Shown here one piece after another: positions 17,868 to 26,663 of a DNA stretch of 59,397 nucleotides; within the stretch, counting starts at the first letter, position 1, and the number at the start of each line of letters is the position of its first letter. Location of the stretch: assembly GCA_036652335.1 (NCBI GenBank), contig JAVVWB010000011.1, positions 1-59,397 on the forward strand. Reading direction: 5' to 3'. The position numbers and the translations under genes were made by a program. The stretch comes from JAVVWB01 sp036652335. Its GTDB lineage: Bacteria > Synergistota > Synergistia > Synergistales > Synergistaceae. Under the pieces are notes generated by a model. The model was not told where the DNA came from. It ran no database searches and saw nothing but the letters and a program-made list of their open reading frames with translations.

Positions 17868-18220
17868 TGTTGAAAGAACTTACATGCATTGGATGCCCTA
17901 TGGGATGCAGAATAACAGCTGACCTAACAGGTAACGAAGTAAGCAACGTATCGGGACATACCTGTCCGATTGGTGAAAGATACGCAAAAGAAGAGCTAAC
18001 ATGCCCAACTCGCATGGTTACATCCTTAGCATATGTTACAGGTAGTGATATACCACTCTCAGTAAAAACATCAATAAATATTCCCAAAGATATGATTTCA
18101 AAGTGCTTAGAAGAGATAAGAGAGAAGAAAATATCCTTGCCTGTCCATACGGGAGATATAATAATTAAAAATGTGTGTAAAACTAAAGCAGATGTAGTTG
18201 CAACAAAAGACTTATATTAA
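17867..18220 (+). CDS. DUF1667 protein, probable Fe-S subunit of the glycerol-3-phosphate dehydrogenase
   Basis: A 117-residue protein matching DUF1667. Cysteines at 7, 10, 14, 33 and 46 (CIGCPMGC, then HTCPIG and LTCPTR) resemble the N-terminal [4Fe-4S] site of molybdopterin oxidoreductases. It takes the place of the GlpC Fe-S subunit found in E. coli GlpABC. The start codon shares its A with the preceding stop (TAATG). Function as an electron-transfer subunit is inferred from cysteines and operon position. Confidence 0.82.
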   Translation: MLKELTCIGCPMGCRITADLTGNEVSNVSGHTCPIGERYAKEELTCPTRMVTSLAYVTGSDIPLSVKTSINIPKDMISKCLEEIREKKISLPVHTGDIIIKNVCKTKADVVATKDLY

Positions 18221-18228
18221 AATACAAT

Positions 18229-18266
18229 AAAAATTAGCCGTCACTTTAAAGTGACGGCTAATTTTT
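18229..18266. terminator. Bidirectional terminator between DUF1667 gene and plsY
   Basis: A perfect 19-bp inverted repeat (18229-18247 with 18248-18266) with A-run and T-run at the two ends. It can end both the plus-strand glycerol operon and the minus-strand plsY transcript. Confidence 0.9.
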
Positions 18267-18271
18267 ATATA

Positions 18272-18871
18272 TCAACATTTCACCTTAGATTCAGTACCTG
18301 TTTTTATTCTTGATATATTTGTCCTATGTCGCCATACAGATAAGCACGCAAGAGCAAAAGCAGAAATAGTATAGGGTATAGGCATATCAAAAAGTCTCGT
18401 GCAAAAGGCAGAGGCAAAAAGTCCAACCATAGATGCGACAGAAACATATTTTGTAGTTTTCATTACAACAAACCAAACGCAACCGCCTATGATAGCAGAA
18501 ATTGGATTAAAGAAATCATAGAAACCTAAAACTCCAAATGTTGTAGCAACACCTTTCCCACCCTTAAACTTAAGCCATACAGGGAAATTATGCCCCAATA
18601 CTGCAAAAAAACCTGTTATCGCCAATATATTTGAATCAATAGTAAAAATAGAAGCTATAAGTACAGCAATACCGCCCTTTAACATATCAAACACTGCTAC
18701 AAAAACAGCCCACTTCTTTCCCAACAACCTGCCTACATTTGTTGCACCAATATTTCCAGAACCAAAAGCTCTTATGTCAGAAGAAGCAATAATTTTTGTA
18801 ACAAGAAAACCTGTAGGACATGAACCCAATAAATAACCTATAAATGACCAAAATAATAAGGATAAAAACAT
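18272..18871 (-). CDS. plsY: Glycerol-3-phosphate acyltransferase PlsY
   Basis: Membrane enzyme that transfers the acyl group of acyl-phosphate to glycerol-3-phosphate, the first step of phospholipid synthesis. Family signatures visible are GSCPTGFLVTK, SGNIGATNVGR, and GHNFPVWLKFKGGKGVAT. Five or more hydrophobic helices are seen. The frame extends six codons upstream to 18889, but that ATG has no RBS, while the ATG at 18871 is preceded by GGAG at 8 nt; I use 18871 (about 199 residues). Confidence 0.93.
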   Translation of the reverse strand: MFLSLLFWSFIGYLLGSCPTGFLVTKIIASSDIRAFGSGNIGATNVGRLLGKKWAVFVAVFDMLKGGIAVLIASIFTIDSNILAITGFFAVLGHNFPVWLKFKGGKGVATTFGVLGFYDFFNPISAIIGGCVWFVVMKTTKYVSVASMVGLFASAFCTRLFDMPIPYTISAFALACLSVWRHRTNISRIKTGTESKVKC

Positions 18872-18966
18872 TTTTCCATCTCCGTTCATAAAAATAAAAA
18901 TTAAAAAGAGATTTTTAATCTATATATAACTATACATTAATTAGAATAAAAAAGAAACAAAAAAAA

Positions 18967-18988
18967 AGACCACCTATAGAGGTGATCT
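18967..18988 (-). terminator. Terminator of tRNA-Leu
   Basis: Arms 18967-18975 and 18980-18988 form a 9-bp stem (one wobble) with a 4-nt loop, followed on the minus strand by a long T-run, just downstream of the tRNA. Confidence 0.85.
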
Positions 18989-19001
18989 TCTAATTTTAAA
19001 G

Positions 19002-19088
<87 letters not shown>

Positions 19089-19103
19089 AAATACAACGGT
19101 AAA

Positions 19104-19132
19104 AGTTTATCAGTTTATCTGTTTTTTTGCAA
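19104..19132 (-). promoter_or_regulatory. Candidate tRNA-Leu promoter
   Basis: On the minus strand TTGCAA (19127-19132), 17-nt spacer, TAAACT (19104-19109). The tRNA begins 15 nt beyond the -10 box, leaving a short leader. Confidence 0.5.
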
Positions 19133-19435
19133 CACTAACACCCCGTCACTATAGTAAGTACCTTGTTTTATTCTATACTTTCTTTACTCTTCTACTTTTT
19201 TGAAATAAACGAAAAATTTAAAGACATAAATAAAATTCATAAAATTTACAATATTCAATTTTAAGTTAGACACAAATTCAGATTAACCTTATTTTATAAA
19301 TTAAGGTCTAAATATACTTTCTTTTCAACAATAAAATATCGTTTAACTTTTTTTGTTTTATCCTACTATTAGGGTATAATTGATAAGTTAGGCAGTACTA
19401 TTAAAGAAAGATTTTCTTTTGGAGGAACAGTATAA
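19133..19435. other. AT-rich intergenic region before gpsA
   Basis: No gene is visible. A TATAAT at 19375-19380 with a weak TTGTTT 16 nt upstream (19353-19358) is the likely gpsA promoter. GGAGG at 19421-19425 is its ribosome binding site. The remainder is AT-rich without stable hairpins that I can see. Confidence 0.55.
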
Positions 19436-20431
19436 TTGAAGATAACAATATTAGGAGCAGGCAGTTTTGGAACAGCAATTGCATCACATTTAGCTTCACT
19501 TAAAAACGATGTTTTGCTTTGGACCATTGACCAAGCACAAGCTAATTCAATAAACAGCTTTTCTATAAACACTTTTTGTTTCAAAGAAGTTAAATTAGAC
19601 AACAAAATTTCAGCAACTACAGACTTAGAATGTGCATTCGCATTTTCTAATAAAGTAATAATGGCTATACCATCGCAGTTCGTAAGAGAAGTTCTAGAAA
19701 AGATAGATCAAGCCAAACACAGAGACATACACATCTTAAATCTATCAAAAGGAATAGAAATTAAAACAGGCAAATTTTTACATCAAATATACAGCGAAAT
19801 ATGTCCTGACTACATCTATTCCGCACTATCTGGCCCTAGCCACGCTGAGGAGGTCATGTCGCAATGCCCCACAACTGTTTCTGTTGCTTCCTTTTTAGAC
19901 AAGGAAGCCGAGATGTGGCAATCTATTGTTACTGGAAACAGTTTCCGTGCATATACATCACACGACGTAATCGGTCTCGAAGTTGGCGGAGCAACAAAAA
20001 ATATTTATGCTATAGCATCAGGAATAGCAAAAGCAATGAATTTAGGTGATAACGCTGTCGCAGCCCTTGCTTGCAGAGGACTTTCAGAAATGATGAGATT
20101 CGGCATAGCTATGGGGGCTTCACCTATTACCTTATCAGGGCTTGCAGGCGTAGGAGATTTAATTGTCACTTGCTGTAGCATCCATTCAAGAAACTTTAGA
20201 CTTGGATATGCTCTGGGAAGTGGTAAATCCTTAGACGAAGCCACAAAGGAACTAGGTCAAGTTGCAGAGGGTGTTTATACGGCAAAGGCAATAGTTGAAA
20301 ACAGCAAACAGTTCAACGTCGAAATGCCATTAGCAGAAGGAGTTTATAGAGTTTTATTTAACAATGCGTCACCCAGTGATATATTGAAAGAACTTTTTGC
20401 AAGACCAGTAAAATCAGAAAATTTATTGTAA
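19436..20431 (+). CDS. gpsA: NAD(P)H-dependent glycerol-3-phosphate dehydrogenase (TTG start)
   Basis: Biosynthetic enzyme reducing dihydroxyacetone phosphate to sn-glycerol-3-phosphate for phospholipids. The Rossmann motif ILGAGSFGTAIASHLA is at the N-terminus, NLSKGIE and SGPSHAEEV are family signatures, and EVGGATKNIYAIASG holds the catalytic Lys. At 331 residues it has the usual length. The start is TTG at 19436, with GGAGG about 10 nt upstream and no ATG alternative that keeps the Rossmann motif. It heads the operon with the M20 gene 19 nt downstream. Confidence 0.95.
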   Translation: MKITILGAGSFGTAIASHLASLKNDVLLWTIDQAQANSINSFSINTFCFKEVKLDNKISATTDLECAFAFSNKVIMAIPSQFVREVLEKIDQAKHRDIHILNLSKGIEIKTGKFLHQIYSEICPDYIYSALSGPSHAEEVMSQCPTTVSVASFLDKEAEMWQSIVTGNSFRAYTSHDVIGLEVGGATKNIYAIASGIAKAMNLGDNAVAALACRGLSEMMRFGIAMGASPITLSGLAGVGDLIVTCCSIHSRNFRLGYALGSGKSLDEATKELGQVAEGVYTAKAIVENSKQFNVEMPLAEGVYRVLFNNASPSDILKELFARPVKSENLL

Positions 20432-20450
20432 GGTAAGGAGGAGAAACAAG

Positions 20451-21767
20451 TTGGATAAAAATGAAATAAAATCTAGGCTATGTACTGTTGTAGACTCACT
20501 CAGGGAAGAAATAGAAGCGTATTCAGACGATATAGCTCAGAATGCAGAGCTTGGTTTCTTTGAAACTCGTACATCAGGTATATTAGCAGGTGAGCTAGAA
20601 AAACTAGGGCTTAACGTTACAAAAAACATAGCACTGACTGGTATTCGAGCAGACATCTCTTCTGGCAAAGAGGGGCCTAAAATAGGAGTTATTGGTGAGC
20701 TTGATGGTATTATCTGTAGAAATCATCCTTACGCAAATCCTGACACAGGTGCGACCCATACTTGTGGTCACAACTTACAAACAGCTACAATTCTAACAGT
20801 AGCAAAAGCTTTAGCAAAAACTGGATTAATGAGTGAACTTTCTGGGACTGTTTCCATACTTGGAACTCCTGCGGAAGAATTTATTGAAATAACACAAAGA
20901 AAACAGATGCACGACGAAGGCAAAATTGTTTATCTTTGTGGCAAGCCTGAGTTTATAAGATTAGGTGCAATAGATGATATAGACATGTCTATGATGGTAC
21001 ACGCAGGAGAAAATGCCCCTAACGCTAACATAACCATTCCCGATTCAGGCAATGGATTTAGAGTATTTATGTTACAGTTCAAGGGTAAACAGGCACATGC
21101 TGCAGCTGCTCCCGAAAAAGGTATCAATGCACTTTACGCCGCAGTATGTGGCATAAATGCTGTCAACGCACTAAGAGAAACATTTAGAGATGAAGACAAA
21201 GTAAGAGTTCATTATATCTTTACTAAAGGCGGAGACTCTGTAAACAGCGTACCTGATGACATTAGAATTGAAGGATATGTGAGAGCTGTGAGCGCCGAAG
21301 TAATAGATGAAATATTTGATAAAGTAATGAAGGCATTTAAAGCAGGAGCAGCTTCTATAGGAGCAGAATGTTTTGTCACAAGTATTCCTGGTGATATGCC
21401 TTTGAAACCATCCTTAAAATTAAATGACCTATTTGCAGAAAACTCTGTAGCCCTTATTGGAGAAGAAAATGTAAAAAGACACACTATCTTTGCCGCATCA
21501 ACCGATATGGGTGATATAATGCATATAATGCCTGCGGTTCACGCCTTTGGTGGTGGAGTAACAGGTGCATTACACTCAAGTGACTTCAAAGTACTTGATT
21601 TTAACTCTGCAGTTTTAATTCCTGCAAAATCAATTCTTACAACAATCGTAGACCTACTTTTTGATAATGCCCAACAGGCAAAAGATATAATAGAGACTTT
21701 TGAACCAGTCTATACTAAAGAAGAATACGTTGCAGCAATGAATGCTAGATTCTTCTCTGAAATATAG
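20451..21767 (+). CDS. M20-family amidohydrolase (aminoacyl/dipeptide or p-aminobenzoyl-glutamate type), TTG start
   Basis: A 438-residue zinc hydrolase of the M20D amidohydrolase type. Metal and catalytic motifs visible are GELDGIICRNHPYANPDTG, THTCGHNLQ, TPAEEF, and the dimerisation-domain FKGKQAHAAAAPEKGINAL. It probably cleaves an amide bond in an N-acyl amino acid, dipeptide or aminobenzoyl-glutamate-like substrate; the exact substrate cannot be read from sequence. The TTG start follows AGGAGG. It is 41 nt upstream of two membrane-protein genes that may import its substrate. Confidence 0.85.
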   Translation: MDKNEIKSRLCTVVDSLREEIEAYSDDIAQNAELGFFETRTSGILAGELEKLGLNVTKNIALTGIRADISSGKEGPKIGVIGELDGIICRNHPYANPDTGATHTCGHNLQTATILTVAKALAKTGLMSELSGTVSILGTPAEEFIEITQRKQMHDEGKIVYLCGKPEFIRLGAIDDIDMSMMVHAGENAPNANITIPDSGNGFRVFMLQFKGKQAHAAAAPEKGINALYAAVCGINAVNALRETFRDEDKVRVHYIFTKGGDSVNSVPDDIRIEGYVRAVSAEVIDEIFDKVMKAFKAGAASIGAECFVTSIPGDMPLKPSLKLNDLFAENSVALIGEENVKRHTIFAASTDMGDIMHIMPAVHAFGGGVTGALHSSDFKVLDFNSAVLIPAKSILTTIVDLLFDNAQQAKDIIETFEPVYTKEEYVAAMNARFFSEI

Positions 21768-21808
21768 AAACGTTATTATCTTATTATAATTTTAGGAGGC
21801 AGTACGCA

Positions 21809-22651
21809 ATGAATTTAGTTGAAAAAGCACTACGCAACAAAAAGCTCCATATCTATGCTTTGATACTCACTGTAATTGCAGAGCTCATAGGTGCGAAGAA
21901 GTTTCAAGTCGGACCAGGACTATTAGTCCTCATTCCACTTCTTTACTCCTTTATCCTCGGAGCTTTAATGGGTATTCCAAAGCTTAAGTTATTGGACAGA
22001 GATGATATGTTCCAAGCATCATCACTTGTAGGAGTAACATTCTTCTTTCTTATGGCACGCTATGGTACTTTAGTCGGACCAAGTTTTTGGAAAGTAGTAG
22101 CAGCTGGTCCTGCTCTCGTACTTCAGGAATTCGGTAATATTGGCACAGTATTCTTTGGTGTTCCTATCGCAGTTATGTTAGGTCTCCGTCGTGAAGCTGT
22201 AGGTGCAGCATTCTCAAATGCTCGTGAGCCAAACATAGCAATTATCGGAGAAAAATATGGTCTTGATTCACCAGAAGGCCGCGGTGTAATGGGTGTTTAC
22301 GTAACAGGGACAATCTTTGGAGCAATATTCTGCAGTCTTCTTTCTTCATTGGTAGCTTCAACAATGCCTTTCTTCAGCCCACAAGCACTTGCAATGGCAA
22401 CAGGAACAGGTAGTGCCGGTATGATGACAGCATCACTAGCACCACTTCTTGAAATGTACCCCAATATTAAAGATGAACTTACAGCACTTGCTGCAGCAAG
22501 TAATATGTTCTCAGGCCTAGATGGTGTTTATATGTGTGTATTCCTCAGCCTTCCACTTGCCAACAAACTTGTAAAGCTCATGGGTGTTAAGGAAGCACCA
22601 AGCGTTCCTACATCCAGCAATGACAACCCCTACGGGACCGATAAGGATTAG
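21809..22651 (+). CDS. DUF3100-type integral membrane protein, putative transporter subunit
   Basis: A 280-residue protein with about seven to eight hydrophobic segments (for example near 14-30, 35-56, 70-90 and 165-190) and a Gly-rich re-entrant-like stretch ATGTGSAGMMTASLAPLL. It resembles the DUF3100 family, whose function is unknown. RBS GGAGG precedes the ATG. It sits between an M20 hydrolase and a second small membrane protein 14 nt downstream. I infer a two-part transporter feeding the hydrolase; no substrate evidence is visible. Confidence 0.7.
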   Translation: MNLVEKALRNKKLHIYALILTVIAELIGAKKFQVGPGLLVLIPLLYSFILGALMGIPKLKLLDRDDMFQASSLVGVTFFFLMARYGTLVGPSFWKVVAAGPALVLQEFGNIGTVFFGVPIAVMLGLRREAVGAAFSNAREPNIAIIGEKYGLDSPEGRGVMGVYVTGTIFGAIFCSLLSSLVASTMPFFSPQALAMATGTGSAGMMTASLAPLLEMYPNIKDELTALAAASNMFSGLDGVYMCVFLSLPLANKLVKLMGVKEAPSVPTSSNDNPYGTDKD

Positions 22652-22665
22652 GAGGTCGATCTGAT

Positions 22666-23154
22666 ATGGACAAACGTCAAATGACTCTTTTTCTTCTAAT
22701 CTTTGGATTGGAAGTAATGGTAGGAAACTGGGTAGGAGCAACAAAGGGACTTTCTATTCTTTCAACAGAAGGCATAGGTGCCGCAGCTCAGGCATTTGTT
22801 GCTACTGTTCCAGGACTCGTAGCTCTCCTAGGTATTATTGCTGTTGGTGTAACAATATCACGCTTAATGCCATGGAAAGGGTTGCCTGCAGTAGCATACA
22901 TAGTAACACTTGGCTGTATTGTAACAATTCCGGGTTTCCCTGGATCAGAGATAATCTCTAACGCTGTTTCTAAAGTTAGCTTCATTGGACTTTGCACACC
23001 AATTCTTGCATATGCAGGTTTGGCCGTTGGAAAAGACATTGATACACTCAAAAAACAGGGTTGGAAAATCGTTCTCGTTGGACTTTTCGTATTTGTCGGA
23101 ACATTTATCGGCTCAGCTGTAATAGCAGAAATGGTACTTCGCTATATGCATTAA
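22666..23154 (+). CDS. Small integral membrane protein paired with the DUF3100 protein
   Basis: A 162-residue protein with about four to five hydrophobic helices and a conserved-looking GLAVGKDIDTLKKQGWKIVLVG segment near 120-140. I do not recognise a characterised family. AGGAGG lies 13 nt upstream of the ATG. It is the last gene of the gpsA-M20-DUF3100 operon and ends 11 nt before a strong terminator, so it likely works as a complex with the DUF3100 protein. Confidence 0.7.
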   Translation: MDKRQMTLFLLIFGLEVMVGNWVGATKGLSILSTEGIGAAAQAFVATVPGLVALLGIIAVGVTISRLMPWKGLPAVAYIVTLGCIVTIPGFPGSEIISNAVSKVSFIGLCTPILAYAGLAVGKDIDTLKKQGWKIVLVGLFVFVGTFIGSAVIAEMVLRYMH

Positions 23155-23165
23155 TTTATACTTAT

Positions 23166-23202
23166 AAAAAGGGGTAAGCAACTAAGTTGCTTACCCCTTT
23201 TT
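23166..23202. terminator. Bidirectional terminator, DUF3100 operon and sir2
   Basis: Arms 23166-23182 and 23186-23202 form a perfect 17-bp stem with a TAA loop; A-run on one side and T-run on the other. Confidence 0.92.
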
Positions 23203-23217
23203 ATTTCTTTTGTAATA

Positions 23218-23934
23218 TTAAATGAAAGTTGAAACTTCCTTTAGAAAGTTTCCAATCCCTTCGTGAACAACGATATCAGCCATCGAATCACATTGCGTAC
23301 TTTCTCTATTTATGATGACAAGCTTTGCTCCATGATTTTTAGCTTGTCTTGGAAAATAGTTTGCTGGTGAAACGACAAGAGAAGAACCAAGCACAATAAA
23401 TGTATCACAGTTATTACTCCACTTATCAGCTAATTGAAGCGGTTTTTCTGGCAACATTTCTCCAAACAAGACAACATTTGGTCTCAAATGACCACCACAT
23501 TCACATGGGACACCATCTAAGAAGTCTCTTTCGCTTCCTCTTTTGCCACAAGAACAACATGTTATAGGTTCAAGACTTCCATGTAACTCCGCTATATTTT
23601 GGGAACCTGCTTTATAGTGTAACCCGTCAATATTTTGAGTTATTATCCCATTTATAAGTCCTTTTTTCTCCCACTCAGCAATAAGGGTATGGCCTATATT
23701 CGGTTTAATTGTCTCTGGGACGTAAAGTGCTGATTTATAGAAGCTTAGAAACTCATTATATCTTCTTTCCATTACCCCGACTGATGCCATTTCAGTTGGG
23801 TCAACATGCGCCCATATTCCATTTTTTGATCTAAAATCCATAAGTCCAGATTCTGTACTTAAACCAGCCCCACTAAAAATCGTTACTTTTCCGTTTTTAA
23901 TTAATTTTGCAACTTCTTTTGCTTGTTCGTTCAT
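23218..23934 (-). CDS. NAD-dependent protein deacylase, Sir2 family
   Basis: Removes acyl groups from protein lysines using NAD+. At 238 residues it has the bacterial sirtuin length. Motifs: GAGLSTESGLMDFRS (NAD binding), TQNIDGLH with the catalytic His, a four-Cys zinc ribbon (CCSCGKRG ... CECGG), and LGSSLVVSPAN. A GAGGT site precedes the ATG. It is 34 nt from the DUF1653 gene upstream and probably co-transcribed with it. Confidence 0.95.
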   Translation of the reverse strand: MNEQAKEVAKLIKNGKVTIFSGAGLSTESGLMDFRSKNGIWAHVDPTEMASVGVMERRYNEFLSFYKSALYVPETIKPNIGHTLIAEWEKKGLINGIITQNIDGLHYKAGSQNIAELHGSLEPITCCSCGKRGSERDFLDGVPCECGGHLRPNVVLFGEMLPEKPLQLADKWSNNCDTFIVLGSSLVVSPANYFPRQAKNHGAKLVIINRESTQCDSMADIVVHEGIGNFLKEVSTFI

Positions 23935-23968
23935 GAAACATACCTCATTTCATAACAGAATTAAAGTC

Positions 23969-24169
23969 TTAATCTAAAACTTCCTTAAATCTTTCCACTT
24001 CAATTCCATCAACAATTATTTTTTCAAAGAACATTTTCTTTGGACGTACCCACATACCGCTATCGTTATAAAGAGGTCTGTAGACAACCATTTCTTCTTC
24101 CGTTTCAGAGTGTCTAGCAAATCCTATAAATTCATAAAGTCCACCTTTATAATGTTTATATTTCTTCAT
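23969..24169 (-). CDS. DUF1653 family small protein
   Basis: A small protein with the DUF1653 features YKHYKGGLYEF, EEEMVVYRPLYN and GMWVRPKKMFFE. Function is unknown. The frame opens with ATG at 24175, but AGAGGT touches that codon, whereas the in-frame ATG at 24169 is 6 nt from it; I choose 24169 (66 residues). It lies upstream of sir2 on the same strand. Confidence 0.85.
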   Translation of the reverse strand: MKKYKHYKGGLYEFIGFARHSETEEEMVVYRPLYNDSGMWVRPKKMFFEKIIVDGIEVERFKEVLD

Positions 24170-24210
24170 TATCATACCTCTTTATATTTTTTTTGTTATA
24201 TAAAAAACAT

Positions 24211-24235
24211 GAAGGGCGAGACAAGCTCACCCTTC
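24211..24235 (-). terminator. Terminator of iorAB
   Basis: Arms 24211-24220 and 24226-24235 form a 10-bp GC-rich stem (one wobble), followed on the minus strand by TTTTTT after CATG, 11 nt downstream of the iorB stop. Confidence 0.88.
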
Positions 24236-24245
24236 GCATTTTTAT

Positions 24246-24824
24246 TTAAAGACTTAATCCTATCTTAAATGCTTTTTCATTCAAATCATATAACTTTGCT
24301 GGTATAAGCTCTTTAAGCACTGAAATCCAATCTATATCTTCTAGTCCCATAGCTTTTACTAAAACGCCAAGCAATACGATATTTTGTGCTTTAATATTAC
24401 CCAACTCTTCTGCAATTTTACCAGCATTAAAAAGTTTGATGTTTTTAACTGATGATGAGAGTTTTTCTACTATATCATTAGGATAGGTAGCGGCCCCCAT
24501 AAGAACGGGAAGTGAATAAATTTCAAAATCATTAACTATTAAAGTACCGTCCTTTTTTAAATAATTAAGCCATCTAACTGCTTCCACTTTTTCAAATGAG
24601 ACTAGCACATCTGCTTCTCCCTCAGGGACTATAGGAGAATAGACCTTACTTCCAAATCTTACATGAGTTGTAACGCTACCACCTCTCTGAGACATTCCGT
24701 GGATCTCTGACATTTTAACGTCATATCCCTTACGCAGAAGTGCTTCAGATAGAATCTTTGATGCGAGGATTGTTCCCTGTCCTCCAACTCCAACGAGAAG
24801 AATGCTTCTTGTTTTATCGCCCAT
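24246..24824 (-). CDS. iorB: Indolepyruvate:ferredoxin oxidoreductase, beta subunit
   Basis: Gamma-domain-type subunit of the enzyme that decarboxylates aryl-pyruvates from aromatic amino acids to aryl-acetyl-CoA, reducing ferredoxin. At 192 residues it starts with SILLVGVGGQGTILASKIL, the family signature, and has SEIHGMSQRGGSV. It follows iorA by 6 nt, so the two are co-translated. Confidence 0.93.
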   Translation of the reverse strand: MGDKTRSILLVGVGGQGTILASKILSEALLRKGYDVKMSEIHGMSQRGGSVTTHVRFGSKVYSPIVPEGEADVLVSFEKVEAVRWLNYLKKDGTLIVNDFEIYSLPVLMGAATYPNDIVEKLSSSVKNIKLFNAGKIAEELGNIKAQNIVLLGVLVKAMGLEDIDWISVLKELIPAKLYDLNEKAFKIGLSL

Positions 24825-24830
24825 ATCTCT

Positions 24831-26591
24831 CTATTCCTCCCTCAAAATTGCATCTTTAGGACAGACTTGAGCACAAACTTTACAACCATTACACGTCGTC
24901 CTGTCAATAAATACAGTGTCATCTTTAAAGTTTATTGCGGGGCAACCAACCTTGAAGCACATTTTACATTTTATGCACTTATCTTGATCAACGTAACATT
25001 TCATTTTAGACCTTGCTTTTACTACATCTTTAATTAAAGCACATGGGGACGTAGTTATTATTACGAATGGTTCTGTTGCGTCATAACCAGCTTTTACTGC
25101 TTCTTTTGTTTCTTCTAGTTTATAAGGATCAATGAGTCTTACATTTTCTTCTTTTACGCCACAAGCAACACATAAGGACTTTAAGTCAACTTGTGTAGTT
25201 GGTTCTCCCATGAGAGTACGGCCTGTTCCTGGATTATCTTGGTGTCCTGTCATAGCAGTAATTCTGTTATCCAAAATATTTATAACTATTGGTGCTTTGT
25301 TCACGACAGCATCTATAAGTCCGGTTATACCAGAGTGAAAAAATGTCGAATCACCTATTACAGCAAAGACTTTTTGTTTCCTACCAGTTTTAGAAATAAT
25401 TTTGCTAAATCCAATTCCAGCGGAGATACTTGCACCCATACATATTACAGTATCAATAGCAGAAAGAGGCGGTACAGCACCCAATGTATAGCAACCAATA
25501 TCACCTGTTACTATAACATCTTTGTATTTTTTTACTTCATAAAAAAATCCTCTATGTGTACAGCCCGCACATAGTACAGGAGGACGTGGCGGTACATTTA
25601 TATCTACTTTATAGAGGTCATTCTCATTGGATTCATTGAGGAATGCTTTTCTAATCTTCTCTGGTGTAAGTTCATCTACCCATGGAAGTTTTTCTCTGCC
25701 GATACAATTTATTCCCAGTGATTTAACGTGCTTTTCTATATATGGTTCGTTTTCTTCAATTATGTATATTTGTTTTACTGTCTTAGCAAATTTTTTAATT
25801 TTTTCAATGGGTAGAGGCCAAGTAAATCCAAGCTTTAAATATGATACTGTTTCGCCAAAGACTTCTTTTGCATGATTGTATGATATTCCGCTCGTTATTA
25901 CTCCAATCTCATCAGAAAAACACTCAACTTTGTTAAGTGGTGTTTCTTCACTATATGTAAGCATTAGTTTTATTCTATCTTCCAAAACATATTTACGCTT
26001 TTTTGCTGCAGCTGGTGCCATTACATATTTAGCGACATCTTTTGTGTATTCTTTTACTTCTTTTTCTTTTCTATCAGAAATCTCGACGAGTGACTTACTA
26101 TGACATATTCTTGTCGTTACTCTAAAAAGTACAGGGGTATCATATTTTTCGGAAAAATCAAATGCCTCTTTGATAAAATCAACGCATTCTTGACTATCAG
26201 AAGGCTCAAACATTGCGACCTTAGCATGGTTTGCATAATATCTATTGTCCTGTTCGTTTTGTGAACTAAATAGACCAGGATCATCTGCACTAACGACTAT
26301 TAGTCCTCCATTGACACCTGAATATGACATAGTAAAGAGAGGATCTGCCGCAACATTTACACCTACGTGTTTCATTGCACAAAGAGCTCTTCCACCAGCA
26401 ATACTTGCTCCCGACGCCACTTCAAGTGCAACCTTTTCGTTAGTTGACCATTCTGAATATATTTCTTTATATGTGGAAATATTTTCTAATATTTCTGTTG
26501 AAGGTGTTCCTGGGTAAGCAGCAGCAAGGGTAACACCTGCTTCCCATGCACCTCTGGCTATCGCCTCATTACCTGTCATTAATTTCTTCAT
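24831..26591 (-). CDS. iorA: Indolepyruvate:ferredoxin oxidoreductase, alpha subunit
   Basis: Catalytic TPP- and Fe-S-dependent subunit, 586 residues, normal for IorA. It begins MTGNEAIARGAWEAGVTLAAAYPGTPST, contains the TPP-binding block GDIGCYTLGAVPPL and GDSTFFHSG...DNRITAMTGHQDNPG. The C-terminus has two [4Fe-4S] motifs (CIKCKMCFKVGCP and CNGCKVCAQVCP). This is one of two 2-oxoacid oxidoreductases in the window and fits amino-acid fermentation. Confidence 0.95.
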   Translation of the reverse strand: MKKLMTGNEAIARGAWEAGVTLAAAYPGTPSTEILENISTYKEIYSEWSTNEKVALEVASGASIAGGRALCAMKHVGVNVAADPLFTMSYSGVNGGLIVVSADDPGLFSSQNEQDNRYYANHAKVAMFEPSDSQECVDFIKEAFDFSEKYDTPVLFRVTTRICHSKSLVEISDRKEKEVKEYTKDVAKYVMAPAAAKKRKYVLEDRIKLMLTYSEETPLNKVECFSDEIGVITSGISYNHAKEVFGETVSYLKLGFTWPLPIEKIKKFAKTVKQIYIIEENEPYIEKHVKSLGINCIGREKLPWVDELTPEKIRKAFLNESNENDLYKVDINVPPRPPVLCAGCTHRGFFYEVKKYKDVIVTGDIGCYTLGAVPPLSAIDTVICMGASISAGIGFSKIISKTGRKQKVFAVIGDSTFFHSGITGLIDAVVNKAPIVINILDNRITAMTGHQDNPGTGRTLMGEPTTQVDLKSLCVACGVKEENVRLIDPYKLEETKEAVKAGYDATEPFVIITTSPCALIKDVVKARSKMKCYVDQDKCIKCKMCFKVGCPAINFKDDTVFIDRTTCNGCKVCAQVCPKDAILREE

Positions 26592-26609
26592 TTTTCTCCC
26601 CCTACAAAA

Positions 26610-26639
26610 ACACCGACTTTAGCTTATTAAAGTCGGCGT
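26610..26639 (-). terminator. Terminator between pssA and iorA
   Basis: Arms 26610-26621 and 26628-26639 form a 12-bp stem (one wobble) with a 6-nt loop, followed on the minus strand by TTTTTG. It separates the gyrA-psd-pssA transcript from iorAB. Confidence 0.88.
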
Positions 26640-26663
26640 ATATAATATTTCTACAGAACAATA

